Origin: Herbiconiux sp. | Lineage (GTDB): Bacteria; Actinomycetota; Actinomycetes; Actinomycetales; Microbacteriaceae | NCBI RefSeq assembly: GCF_023264895.1 | Contig: NZ_JAHFUY010000026.1 | Span: 1-64,000, forward strand | Direction: 5' to 3' | Length of the DNA: 64,000 bases | Shown: positions 15,853-24,904 of the stretch, one piece after another | Numbering within the stretch: position 1 is the first letter of the stretch | Layout of the letters: every line of letters begins with the position of its first letter | Made by a program: the position numbers and the translations under genes | The notes under the pieces: generated by a model | Told to the model about the DNA's origin: nothing | Database searches by the model: none | What the model saw: only the letters and a program-made list of their open reading frames with translations

Positions 15853-18450
15853 ATGACGAATTCCGACATCTACGATGTCGCGCTCGCCGCGGCCCCCGAG
15901 CCGGCAGGATCTCCCGGTCCCGCTGTGCCCGGGGCGCCGGTGCTCCAGCTCGATGCCATCGTCAAGACCTTTCCCGGCGTCCGCGCCCTCACCGATGTGA
16001 ACCTCGAGGTGCTGGCCGGCGAGGTGCACGCGCTCGTGGGCGAGAACGGCGCCGGCAAGTCCACGCTCATGGCGGTGGCCTCGGGTGCGCTCGCGCCCGA
16101 CGAGGGCACCGTGGTGATCGGCGGCCGCCGGCTCTCGACCGCGTCGCCGGACGAGGCCCGCGAGCTCGGACTCGGCATCGTGCGGCAGGATCCGGCGCTG
16201 CTGCCGGATCTCACCGTGGCCGAGAACATGGCGGTCGGAGTCGGCTACCGGCGGGTCGGCGGTCTCCGCCGTGCCGTGCACTGGTCGCAGCAGCAGCTGG
16301 ATCCGTGGGGCATGGGCATCGATGCCAGGACGCGGGTCGTCGACCTGTCGGTCGAGCAGCGCTTCGTCGTGGAGATCGCGAAGGCGCTCGCGCTCGACCC
16401 GAAGGTCCTCATCCTCGACGAGCCCACCGAGCACCTGAGTCTCGACGAGGTGCAGAAGCTCTTCGGCCGGGTGCGCGAGCTCGTGGCGGGCGGCACCGCG
16501 GTGGTCTACATCTCGCACCGCATCCCCGAGGTCAAGCAGATCGCCGACCGCATCACGGTGCTCCGCGACGGCCAGGTGCGCGGCACCTTCGCTGCGGCGG
16601 AAGTCGACGAGCAGCAGATCGTCGAGCGCGTCATCGGGCGCACGCTCGACACCGTCTTCCCCGAGAAGGCCGGATCGGCCGGCACGATCGGGGAGGACGA
16701 CAGGCTCGCCGTGCGCTCACTCTCGGGCGACGACTTCCACGACATCTCGTTCGCCGTGAAGGCCGGGGAGATCGTGGGGCTGGCCGGGGTGCAGGGCAAC
16801 GGGCAGGCCGCTCTCATCCGGGCCCTCGCGGGTCTCGAGAGCACGAGCGGGGTGATCGAGGTGGGTGGGCGCCGGGTGTCGAACGGATCGAACGCGTCGG
16901 CCTCCTCGGCGGGCGTCGTCTACGTTCCGGCCGACCGCCACGGTGAAGGGGTGTTCCTGCCGCTGTCGGTGGGCGACAACATCTCGGCGAAGACCCTGGG
17001 TGACGTCTCCACCGGCGGGATGGTGAGCGAGCGCCGGGTGCTGTCGGTGGCCGCCGCGCAGATCAGGCGCCTCGCCATCAAGACCCCCTCCGCCCGCACG
17101 CCGATCCAGTCGCTCTCGGGCGGCAATCAGCAGAAGGCCGTGCTGGCCCGCACGCTGCTGTCGGAGCCGACCGTGCTGCTCGCCGAGGAGCCGACGCAGG
17201 GAGTCGACGCCGGCGCCAGGGTCGACATCTACCGCATCCTCCACGACGCGGCGGCCGCCGGCGCGGCCGTGGTCATCCTCTCCTCCGATGGCGTCGAGCT
17301 CGAGGGCCTCTGCGACCGGGTGCTGATCATGTCGCGAGGTTCGGTGGTGCAGGAGCTCGTGGGCGACGACATCACCGAGGCCGCGATCGCCCGTGCCGCC
17401 CTCACCTCCACGACGGTGCGCGAACGCACCGACTCCGACGCCTCGGCCCGGGGCGTGAAGCTCCGCAGGTTCCTCCGCGGCGACCAGTCGCCGGCGGCGG
17501 TGCTCGGGCTGATCTTCCTCGTGCTCGGCGTCGTGGTGACGGCGGTCAACCCCGCCTACCTCGGCGCCTTCAACATCAACAACCTGCTCTTCATGGTGGC
17601 CCCGCTGCTGTTCGTGGGCGCCGCGCAGCAGGTGGTCGTGCTCGGCTCGGGGTTCGACCTCTCCGTCGGCCCCCTGATGGGCTTCCTGGTGGTGCTGGCC
17701 TCCTATTGGATCGTCGACGGCGGAAACCTCTACGTCGGCCTCGCGCTCATGCTCACCGGCGCCGTCGGCACCGGGGTGATCAACGGGTTCCTCGTGACGA
17801 GGTTCGGCATCAACCCGGTCGTGGTCACCCTCGCGATGTACATGGCGCTGCAGGGCATCTACCTGACGCTCCGCTCCACCCCCGGCGGCATCATCTTCGG
17901 CGACGTCGCCGATCAGATCCAGGCCCGCATCGGCATCGTTCCCGTCGTCACGATCCTCGCGGTCGTGGTGCTGCTCGTGCTCGAGTTCGCACTCCGCCGC
18001 ACCCGGTGGGGTCTCGAGCTCCGCGCGGTGGGGTCGCGGGTGGATGCGGCCGGCCGGCTCGGCATCAAGGTCAAGCGCACCCAGTTCCTCTCCTACGTGC
18101 TCTGCTCGTTCCTCGTGCTGCCCGCGGCCGTCGTGATGATGTCGCAGATCGGCATCGGCGACGGGCGGCCCTCGCTGTCGTACACGCTGGCTTCGGTCAC
18201 CGTGGTCGTGCTCGCGGGAGCCTCGATCTTCGGTGGGCGCGGCTCGTTCCTCGGCATCCTGGCCGCCGCGTTCCTCGTGCAGCAGGTGCTGAACGTCTCC
18301 CCGTTCCTCGGCCTCTCGCAGGCGTGGTCGTACTGGCTTCCCGGCCTCATCACCCTCACCGCGGCCGTGCTCTACGCGCAGCTCCGGCGCTCGCGCAGGA
18401 AGCGCCTGCGCGCCGCTCCGATCGCCTCACCGAAAGGGAGTGCAGCATGA
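15853..18450 (+). CDS. fused CUT2 ABC transporter: two ATPase cassettes plus permease
   Basis: This 865-residue protein joins an RbsA-like double ATPase to an RbsC-like permease. The first cassette has Walker [10 protein letters not shown] (63-71), LSVEQ in place of LSGGQ, and LILDEPTEHL. The second has GVQGNGQAA for Walker A, LSGGNQQK, and LLAEEPTQGVD with Glu where the Walker B Asp normally is. From about residue 530 a membrane domain follows, with GSGFDLSVGPLMG and a series of hydrophobic spans. The frame is open throughout, so this is a real fusion. A second free permease gene overlaps its stop. Confidence 0.88.
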   Translation: MTNSDIYDVALAAAPEPAGSPGPAVPGAPVLQLDAIVKTFPGVRALTDVNLEVLAGEVHALVGENGAGKSTLMAVASGALAPDEGTVVIGGRRLSTASPDEARELGLGIVRQDPALLPDLTVAENMAVGVGYRRVGGLRRAVHWSQQQLDPWGMGIDARTRVVDLSVEQRFVVEIAKALALDPKVLILDEPTEHLSLDEVQKLFGRVRELVAGGTAVVYISHRIPEVKQIADRITVLRDGQVRGTFAAAEVDEQQIVERVIGRTLDTVFPEKAGSAGTIGEDDRLAVRSLSGDDFHDISFAVKAGEIVGLAGVQGNGQAALIRALAGLESTSGVIEVGGRRVSNGSNASASSAGVVYVPADRHGEGVFLPLSVGDNISAKTLGDVSTGGMVSERRVLSVAAAQIRRLAIKTPSARTPIQSLSGGNQQKAVLARTLLSEPTVLLAEEPTQGVDAGARVDIYRILHDAAAAGAAVVILSSDGVELEGLCDRVLIMSRGSVVQELVGDDITEAAIARAALTSTTVRERTDSDASARGVKLRRFLRGDQSPAAVLGLIFLVLGVVVTAVNPAYLGAFNINNLLFMVAPLLFVGAAQQVVVLGSGFDLSVGPLMGFLVVLASYWIVDGGNLYVGLALMLTGAVGTGVINGFLVTRFGINPVVVTLAMYMALQGIYLTLRSTPGGIIFGDVADQIQARIGIVPVVTILAVVVLLVLEFALRRTRWGLELRAVGSRVDAAGRLGIKVKRTQFLSYVLCSFLVLPAAVVMMSQIGIGDGRPSLSYTLASVTVVVLAGASIFGGRGSFLGILAAAFLVQQVLNVSPFLGLSQAWSYWLPGLITLTAAVLYAQLRRSRRKRLRAAPIASPKGSAA

Positions 18451-19466
18451 CCGGCCTCATCACGCCTGACGTCTCGACCCGCGCCGAGTCCACCTGGCGC
18501 CGGATGCTCTCCGGCAACTGGGTGGGGATCACGGTCGCCACCCTCCTCCTCTTCGCCCTGTCTCCCGTGATCGCGCCCGGGAGCCTCGATCCCGCACCGC
18601 TGCTCAGCATGCTGCCGTTCGCGTCGGTGCTCGCCATCGTCGCGGCCGGACAGACCCTCGTCGTGCAGCAGCGCGGACTCGACCTCTCGGTGCCCGGGAT
18701 GATCGCGCTCGCGGCGGTGCTCTCGACCGGCCTTCCGCAGAACTACGGCTGGCCGCTCTGGGCCGCGGTGATCGCCGGGATCGTGGGGCCGGGCATCGTC
18801 GGCATCGTCAACGGCATCCTCGTGACCTACCTCCGGGTGATGCCGCTCGTGGTGACCCTCGGGATGAACGCGGTGCTGCTCGGCACCGTGTTCTTCATCG
18901 CCGACGGCACCCCGTCCGGTGCCCCGGCCGCGCTCAACGGCTTCGCGCTGGACCGCACCCTCGGCATCCCGAACACGCTGCTGATCGCCGTGCTGATCGT
19001 GGTGATCGCCGGCCTCGTGACGCAGCGCTCGATCATCGGCCGGCGGCTCACGGCGGTGGGGGTGAGCGAGCGCGCCGCAGCGGTGCTCGGGGTGCGCGTG
19101 AACGTCTACCAGATGTTCGCGTACGGCTTCGCGGGCCTGTGCTACGGAGCGGGCGGCGTGCTGCTGGCGGGCTACACCAAGACGCCGGCCCTGTTCCTCG
19201 GCGACTCCTACCTTCTGCCCACGGTCGCGGCCGTCGTGCTCGGTGGCACGGCGCTCACCGGCGGCATCGCGAGCGTCGTCGCGACCGGGATCGCCGCCCT
19301 CTTCCTCACCCAGCTCGGGCAGCTGCTGCGCTCGGTCGGCTGGCAGGACGCCCTGCAGCTGATCGCGCAGTCCGTCGTGCTCATCGCCGTGGTGCTGCTG
19401 AGGGAGCTGGTGCCGGCGTTCCTCAGGCGGAGGGCCGGGCGACTCCGTCAGGCCGAGAGCCGGTAG
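18447..19466 (+). CDS. second CUT2-type ABC permease (RbsC-like)
   Basis: This 339-residue multi-span membrane protein of the RbsC family has VQQRGLDLSVPGMIALAAV and a loop AVGVSERAAAVLGVRV where the ATPase docks. It begins in an ATGA overlap with the fused transporter gene, preceded by AAGGGAG. The complete importer would therefore be one lipoprotein, one fused ATPase-permease and this free permease as a heteromeric membrane pair. Its last 19 bases overlap the end of the convergent AcoR-like regulator gene. Confidence 0.86.
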   Translation: MTGLITPDVSTRAESTWRRMLSGNWVGITVATLLLFALSPVIAPGSLDPAPLLSMLPFASVLAIVAAGQTLVVQQRGLDLSVPGMIALAAVLSTGLPQNYGWPLWAAVIAGIVGPGIVGIVNGILVTYLRVMPLVVTLGMNAVLLGTVFFIADGTPSGAPAALNGFALDRTLGIPNTLLIAVLIVVIAGLVTQRSIIGRRLTAVGVSERAAAVLGVRVNVYQMFAYGFAGLCYGAGGVLLAGYTKTPALFLGDSYLLPTVAAVVLGGTALTGGIASVVATGIAALFLTQLGQLLRSVGWQDALQLIAQSVVLIAVVLLRELVPAFLRRRAGRLRQAESR

Positions 19467-21166
19467 GCCTTCATCTTGCGATAGACGGTGGCCCGGGAGA
19501 GGCCGAGGATCTCGGCGGCGCGCGAGCGGTTGCCCTCGGCCTCCTTCAGGGCCTTGCGGATGGCCTCGAGCTCGACCCGCTCGATCCGGCTGAGCACCCG
19601 GCTGCCCTGCAGGAACGCCGGGAGGTCGGCGGCCTGAACGGCACCGCGCTTGTTCGAGAGCCACAGCTGCTCGGCCTGTGACCGCAGCTCGGCGAGGTTG
19701 CCCGGCCAGCCATAGGCCGAGAGCACCGCGAGCGCGTCGGGCCGGAGCTCGAGCCCCGCGCCCGGCGCCACCTGCTCGGCCACAGCGTGCCAGAGCGCCG
19801 GCAGGTCGGCGGCGCGATCACGGAGCGGTGGCACCCAGACCGAGGAGATCCCCAGCCGCGAGGCCACGGCGGCGCCGTGCTCGGCGGTCTCTGCCGAGAG
19901 GGTGAGCATCACCGAGCCGCGCCCGGTGCGGTTCTCGATCAGCGACCGGAGGCCGTCGACCGTGTGCGGATCGAGCGTCTCGATGCCGCGCACCACCACG
20001 GGGGCCGACGCCTGCAGGCGGTCGGAGAGCTTCTGCAGCCACTTGCGGCTGCCCGTCACGTGCCGGTCGGCGGCATCGATGACCGTGCCCTGGGTCGTCG
20101 GCCCGGCACGAAAGGGCAGACCGAGGGCGAGCGAGGTCTTTCCCGTGCCCGGCTCCCCGGCGATCACGAGCGGGCGGCGGGTCTCACGATGACGCGACGC
20201 GGCGTTCACCACCGTGAGCCACTCGGGCGAGCGGCCGGCGAGCTGGGGTCGCGCGGGGCCGATGCTCGTGGTGCTGGTGCGGCGCTCGCGGTCGAGCACC
20301 ACGACGGCCCCACCGCCCTCGAGGGCGTTGATCTGCAGTTCGACCGTGCCGGAGGAGATGTCGAGGGTCGATCGGCCGGACCGTCGCTGCCCGCTGCAGT
20401 GCTGCTGGATGAGCACGAGGTCGGCGTGGCTGAGCCGCGCTGCGCGCTGGCTCTGCATCACGAGACCCTGCGGCCCGAAGGCGAGCACCGGCACGGCGTG
20501 CGCGCGCGAGGTCTCGAGGAAGCTGTTGAACATCGCTCGCGCGGAGGGCTGCTCGACCTCCAGCACCTGCTGCTCGAGCTGCATCGTGACCGAGTTGATG
20601 AGGGGGCGCAGCAGGCCGCTGCGGTCCGAGAGCTTGCTCGAGATGGTGACCACGGCGAGCAGCTTGCCCGTGACCGGGTGGCGCACCGGGGCACCCGTGC
20701 ACACGGCGTCCCGGTAGAAGTCGGCGAAGTGCTCCACCCCCGAGATCTGCACGCTCCGGCCGGTGGCGGCCACCGTGCCGACGCCGTTGGTGCCCACGAC
20801 GTCCTCGGCCAGCACCGCCCCCCGCACGGTCCCGAGTCGATCGAGGTGCGCGAGCGCCACGTGGTCGTGCGACCAGCGCTGCAGGATCCGGCCCTGCGAA
20901 TCGGCGAGCAGGAGCCCCATGCCCGTGCCGTCGAGGTCGTCGGAGACGCGGGTGAGCGGAGCCTGGAACATGTCGAGCAGGTGTGCGTCGAGCACCGCCT
21001 GGTCGACGAGCGGCACGTCGCGGATGTTGGCGGGCACGCCGATGGCGGCGCGGGAGCGCTGCCACGACTTCAGCAGTTCGGGGCTGAGGGCGGTGGCGGG
21101 CTCGTCGGCCGACAGGAAGTCGTCTTTGACCGCCTGCACGAGGTTCGGATCGGGATGATCGGGCAC
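19448..21166 (-). CDS. AcoR/MimR-like GAF-AAA-Fis transcriptional activator
   Basis: This 572-residue regulator has an N-terminal GAF-type sensor region (about 75-200, with EDVVGTNGVGTVAATGR), a reduced AAA+ domain with Walker A GEPGTGKT (337-344), and a Fis-type helix-turn-helix (about 546-567, NRSRAAEILGLSRATVYRKM). The sigma-54 contact motif GAFTGA is absent and the expected Walker B position reads VVVRGIETLD, lacking the acidic pair. Such degenerate forms occur in actinobacteria without sigma-54, for example activators of alcohol and alkane/ketone oxidation operons. A perfect AGGAGG sits 5 nt before the GTG start. It probably controls the flanking ketone-degradation genes. Confidence 0.85.
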   Translation of the reverse strand: MPDHPDPNLVQAVKDDFLSADEPATALSPELLKSWQRSRAAIGVPANIRDVPLVDQAVLDAHLLDMFQAPLTRVSDDLDGTGMGLLLADSQGRILQRWSHDHVALAHLDRLGTVRGAVLAEDVVGTNGVGTVAATGRSVQISGVEHFADFYRDAVCTGAPVRHPVTGKLLAVVTISSKLSDRSGLLRPLINSVTMQLEQQVLEVEQPSARAMFNSFLETSRAHAVPVLAFGPQGLVMQSQRAARLSHADLVLIQQHCSGQRRSGRSTLDISSGTVELQINALEGGGAVVVLDRERRTSTTSIGPARPQLAGRSPEWLTVVNAASRHRETRRPLVIAGEPGTGKTSLALGLPFRAGPTTQGTVIDAADRHVTGSRKWLQKLSDRLQASAPVVVRGIETLDPHTVDGLRSLIENRTGRGSVMLTLSAETAEHGAAVASRLGISSVWVPPLRDRAADLPALWHAVAEQVAPGAGLELRPDALAVLSAYGWPGNLAELRSQAEQLWLSNKRGAVQAADLPAFLQGSRVLSRIERVELEAIRKALKEAEGNRSRAAEILGLSRATVYRKMKAYRLSA

Positions 21167-21314
21167 GATGACCTCCTAGGGCCTGCCCGCGAGCATCGAC
21201 GACGCAGCGGACAGCCTCATCATCGAGAGCAGCGGACCGACGGGGTGCGAAACCACCGGGTGAGTGGAACGTAACGTCATCATCACGACTCCTCGGGTGC
21301 AGGTCAAGTAACTA

Positions 21315-22022
21315 TTAGATTGCGATCGGGACGGCGTCCGGATCGGCCTGGTTCACGCGCTTGTCGTACTCCAGCACGGCGAGCTCGCCGGCCAGCTGGA
21401 TGTGCTGCTCGCAGTGCCGCCTGGCCTCGACGGGATCGCGCAGCACAGCCGCGTGATGCACCACCAGCCTGAGCTCCTGCATCGAGATCGCGACCCGGTG
21501 CTCATCGAGGAACGCGTACCGGCGGAAGAGCCCGATCCGTGTGTGGACACCGCGCAGGCTGCTCTCGAGCACCGGGTTGCCGCCGCCCTCGAGAAGTCGT
21601 TCGTAGAACTCCGCCTTGCTCTCCTCGCGCGAGGAGACGGTCCCGTGCAGGTAGCTCGTCTCCATGCGCTCGAGCAGTGCGGCGAGGCCGGCGGCCTGCT
21701 CGTCGCTCGCGTTGCGGGCGAACAGCTCGCCCGCAAGGCCCTCGAGAGAGCGACGCACCTCGTAGAGCGACTTGATGTCGTGCGCCGTCAGCACCGTGAC
21801 GATGGGGCCCCTGCCCGGGAGCATCGTGATGAGGTTCTCCGACTCGAGCTGCCGGAGTGCCTCTCGCACCACCGTCCGGGAGACCCCGTAGCTCTCGCAG
21901 AGGGCGTTCTCCAGCAGGCGCTCGCCGGGGGCGAGCTCGCCGTCGAGGATGTCCTCACGCAGGCTCTGCACCACCTGGTGCCGCACCGGCGCCGCGTGCC
22001 GCTGGACCTTGCTGCCCGCCAT
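21315..22022 (-). CDS. GntR-family regulator, FCD subfamily
   Basis: This 235-residue regulator has a winged helix (about 15-78, with LLENALCESYGVSRTVVREALRQL) and an all-helical FCD ligand domain. The ATG at 22022 has AGGAG 6 nt upstream; the much longer open frame beyond it is an antisense shadow of the aldehyde dehydrogenase gene. It is divergent from the ALDH/Fe-ADH/dehydrogenase operon, with a GntR-like palindrome between them. It is probably a repressor released by a carboxylate or its CoA ester. Confidence 0.87.
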   Translation of the reverse strand: MAGSKVQRHAAPVRHQVVQSLREDILDGELAPGERLLENALCESYGVSRTVVREALRQLESENLITMLPGRGPIVTVLTAHDIKSLYEVRRSLEGLAGELFARNASDEQAAGLAALLERMETSYLHGTVSSREESKAEFYERLLEGGGNPVLESSLRGVHTRIGLFRRYAFLDEHRVAISMQELRLVVHHAAVLRDPVEARRHCEQHIQLAGELAVLEYDKRVNQADPDAVPIAI

Positions 22023-22077
22023 CCGTGCTCCTGACCATCTCAATTTGACGCACTCCCGGTGGGAGGCCTTCGAAGAA

Positions 22078-22093
22078 TCGTATCGTAATACGA
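22078..22093. promoter_or_regulatory. candidate GntR/FCD operator
   Basis: TCGTATCGTAATACGA has perfect 6-bp arms TCGTAT/ATACGA, matching the general GTAT...ATAC pattern bound by FCD-type GntR proteins. It lies 23 bp before the ALDH start and 56 bp from the regulator start, so it could govern both. Confidence 0.55.
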
Positions 22094-22115
22094 GATTATT
22101 GAAGGGATGGATTCG

Positions 22116-23618
22116 ATGACGACTCTCACCACCGAGGCCGACGTGAGCGGCGAGGTGACCCTGCGGGGCCACCGCATCCGCACCGGCCTCTTCCTCGACG
22201 GCCGCTGGCAGTCGCGGCCCGACGGCTTCGACGTGATCAACCCCTCGACCGGAGCGGTGATCGCGCGGATGGCCGACGGCACGGCCGACGACGGCCTCGC
22301 CGCACTCGACTCCGCCGCGCGGGCCCAGGACGGCTGGCGCCACGTCGCGCCCCGCGACCGCGCCGACCTGTTCCACCGTGCTCACCGGATCCTGCTCGAG
22401 CGAGCCGACGCGATCGTCGAGACCATGACGCTCGAGAGCGGCAAGCCCGTGGCCGAGGCGCGCGGGGAGTTCCAGCTCTCGACCGACTTCTTCCTCTGGT
22501 ACGCGGAGCAGGTGGCTCACCTGCACGGCACCTACGCCGAGGGTTCGCGCGGCGGCTACCGCGTGGTCACGACCCACCAGCCGGTCGGGCCGTCCCTCCT
22601 GATCACGCCGTGGAACTTCCCCCTGCTGATGATCGCCCGCAAGGCCGGTGCCGCGCTCGGCGCGGGCTGCACGGTGGTCGTGAAGTCGGCGAAGGAGACC
22701 CCTCTCACCTGCGCGCTCTTCGTGGAGGCCCTCGACGACGCCGGCTTCCCGCCCGGGGTCGTGAACCTCGTGCACACGACGCACTCGGCCGACGTCTCCG
22801 CCGCGGTCATGGCCGATCCGCGCCTGCGCAAGGTGAGCTTCACCGGCTCGACCGGCGTGGGCAGCACGCTCCTGAAGCAGGCGGCCCCCGGTGTCGTCAA
22901 CGCCTCGATGGAGCTCGGCGGCGACGGCCCGTTCGTGGTGCTGGAGGACGCCGACGTCGAGCTCGCCGCGCAGCAGGCCATCGTGTGCAAGTTCCGGAAC
23001 GCCGGCCAGGCCTGCGTCGCCGCGAACCGCATCATCGTGCACGAGGCCGTCGCCGAGGAGTTCACGGCGCGCTTCGTGCAGCTCACCGAGGCGCTGCGGG
23101 TGGGCGACGGATTCGAGGAAGGCGTCGATGTCGGGCCCATCATCTCCGCTCGCCAGCGCGACGGCGTGGCACGACTCGTCGACCAGCTCTCCTCCATCGA
23201 CTCCGAGCTGCTCACCGGTGGCGCGCCGGTCGACGGCGACGGCTACTTCTTCACCCCGACCGTCTTCCGCATCAACGACCGCGAGAACGACGTGTGCAAC
23301 CAGGAGCTGTTCGCGCCGATCGCCACCATCTACACCGTCGACTCGACCGCCGAGGCCATTCGGGTGGCCAACGACACGAGCTACGGACTCGCCGCCTACG
23401 TCTTCACGCGCGACCTCTCGCGGGCCATCGCTGTGAGCGAGCGGCTGGAGTCCGGCATGGTGGGCATCAACCGCGGGATCATGGCCGACCCGGCGGCGGC
23501 CTTCGGCGGCGTCAAGTCGTCCGGGCTCGGCCGCGAGGGCGGGCACGAGGCGATCTACGAGTTCCTCGAACCGAAGTACCTCGCCATCACCGTCGATGAG
23601 AGCAAAGGACTGGACTGA
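22116..23618 (+). CDS. NAD(P)-dependent aldehyde dehydrogenase
   Basis: This 500-residue ALDH has TPWNFPLLMIARKAGAAL for cofactor and substrate positioning, GSTGVG, the general base Glu in MELGGDGPF and the nucleophile Cys in NAGQACVAANR. FGGVKSSGLGREGG is the usual C-terminal signature of succinate-semialdehyde-type enzymes. Start at 22116 gives GAAGGG a 9-nt spacing; the ATG at 22107 abuts that site. It leads an operon with an Fe-alcohol dehydrogenase and a 3-hydroxyacyl-CoA dehydrogenase. It probably oxidises the semialdehyde produced by its neighbour to a dicarboxylate. Confidence 0.88.
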   Translation: MTTLTTEADVSGEVTLRGHRIRTGLFLDGRWQSRPDGFDVINPSTGAVIARMADGTADDGLAALDSAARAQDGWRHVAPRDRADLFHRAHRILLERADAIVETMTLESGKPVAEARGEFQLSTDFFLWYAEQVAHLHGTYAEGSRGGYRVVTTHQPVGPSLLITPWNFPLLMIARKAGAALGAGCTVVVKSAKETPLTCALFVEALDDAGFPPGVVNLVHTTHSADVSAAVMADPRLRKVSFTGSTGVGSTLLKQAAPGVVNASMELGGDGPFVVLEDADVELAAQQAIVCKFRNAGQACVAANRIIVHEAVAEEFTARFVQLTEALRVGDGFEEGVDVGPIISARQRDGVARLVDQLSSIDSELLTGGAPVDGDGYFFTPTVFRINDRENDVCNQELFAPIATIYTVDSTAEAIRVANDTSYGLAAYVFTRDLSRAIAVSERLESGMVGINRGIMADPAAAFGGVKSSGLGREGGHEAIYEFLEPKYLAITVDESKGLD

Positions 23619-23620
23619 CC

Positions 23621-24904
23621 ATGAGCACGACCACCACTGACAGCGTCGTCGGCACCCTCCCCGGGAGGCGGCCGTCGGTCGCCCAGCTCGGGATCCTCCG
23701 GCAGCCCAAGACCGTGCTCTTCGGCCCCGGCCAGCGGCACCAGCTGCCGCACATCGTCTCCGCCATCGCGGAGCACCTCCTCGTGACCACGGATGCGCGG
23801 ATGGCCACCACCCCCGAGTTCCTCGAGATCGTCGACGCCATCCGGGCCGCCGGGGTGGAGGTCTCGATCTACGCCGAGGCCGAGCCCGACCTTCCGCGGG
23901 AGGACGTCGTCGCCGTGGTCGAGCGCTTCGGGGCGACGCAGATCGACGCCATCCTCGGCATCGGGGGCGGGTCGTGCATGGACCTCGCCAAGGTCGTCTC
24001 CGTGGTGCTGGCCAACGGCGGCGACGTGCGGGACTACTACGGCGAGTTCCTCGTGCCGGCGCCGGGCGTCCCCGTCATCACCGTGCCCACCACGGGCGGC
24101 ACGGGAGCGGAGGTCACGTGCATCTCGGTGGTGTTCGACACTGAGAAGGGCATGAAGGTCGGCGTGGCGAGCCCGTTCCTCGAGGCCCACACCGCGGTGA
24201 TCGATCCCGAGCTCACGCTCAGCTGCCCGCCCGGGCTCACTGCGGCGACCGGGGCCGACGCGCTGTCGCACCTGATCGAGGCGTTCACCGACCGCGTGAA
24301 GACCCCGACGCCCGAGGAGATCGCCGGAAAGCTCTACATCGGCAAGAACCCGCTCACCGACATCTACTGCCGGAACGGCCTCGTGCTCCTCGGCAGCTCG
24401 CTCGAGGCGATCGCGGCCGACCCGTCCGATCTCGATGCGCGCTCGGCCACCATGCTGGCCGCCTACAGCGCCGGCATGGCCATCAACACGGCGGGCACCG
24501 CGGGGGCCCACGCCATCCAGGGTGCCATCGGCAACCTCACCCACACCCCGCACGGCTTCGGCATCAGCGCCCTGCTCCCGTATGTGATGCGCTTCAACCT
24601 GCCCACCCGGGTGGAGGAGTTCGCCGAGATCGGACGGCTGCTCGGTGCGGCCAACCCCGCATCGCCCTCGATCGACCAGGCGCACGCGGGCATCCTGCGG
24701 GTGGAGGAGATCCTCGCCGCCCTCGGCGCCCCCCTCGACCTCAAGACGCTCGGGCTCTCGCCGGACGACTTCGGGTTCGTGGCCGACCAGGCGATGTTCG
24801 CCACGCGGCTGACCGCGAACAACCCGCGCGAGCTCACCAAGGAGCTCATCGTGGCCGTCCTGGAGCGCGCGTACGCCGGAGACCGCAGCTGGTGGGAGGT
24901 GTGA
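23621..24904 (+). CDS. iron-containing alcohol dehydrogenase
   Basis: This 427-residue group III alcohol dehydrogenase has the NAD site GIGGGSCMDLAK, TVPTTGGTGAEVT, and metal ligands in ATGADALSHLIEAF, GTAGAHAIQ and LTHTPHGFG. It starts 2 nt after the ALDH stop. Together the pair could turn a primary hydroxyl, such as the omega-hydroxyacid from lactone hydrolysis, into a carboxylate. In classical cyclohexanol operons this step uses a zinc enzyme, so this would be a non-orthologous replacement if the pathway assignment is right. Confidence 0.88.
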   Translation: MSTTTTDSVVGTLPGRRPSVAQLGILRQPKTVLFGPGQRHQLPHIVSAIAEHLLVTTDARMATTPEFLEIVDAIRAAGVEVSIYAEAEPDLPREDVVAVVERFGATQIDAILGIGGGSCMDLAKVVSVVLANGGDVRDYYGEFLVPAPGVPVITVPTTGGTGAEVTCISVVFDTEKGMKVGVASPFLEAHTAVIDPELTLSCPPGLTAATGADALSHLIEAFTDRVKTPTPEEIAGKLYIGKNPLTDIYCRNGLVLLGSSLEAIAADPSDLDARSATMLAAYSAGMAINTAGTAGAHAIQGAIGNLTHTPHGFGISALLPYVMRFNLPTRVEEFAEIGRLLGAANPASPSIDQAHAGILRVEEILAALGAPLDLKTLGLSPDDFGFVADQAMFATRLTANNPRELTKELIVAVLERAYAGDRSWWEV

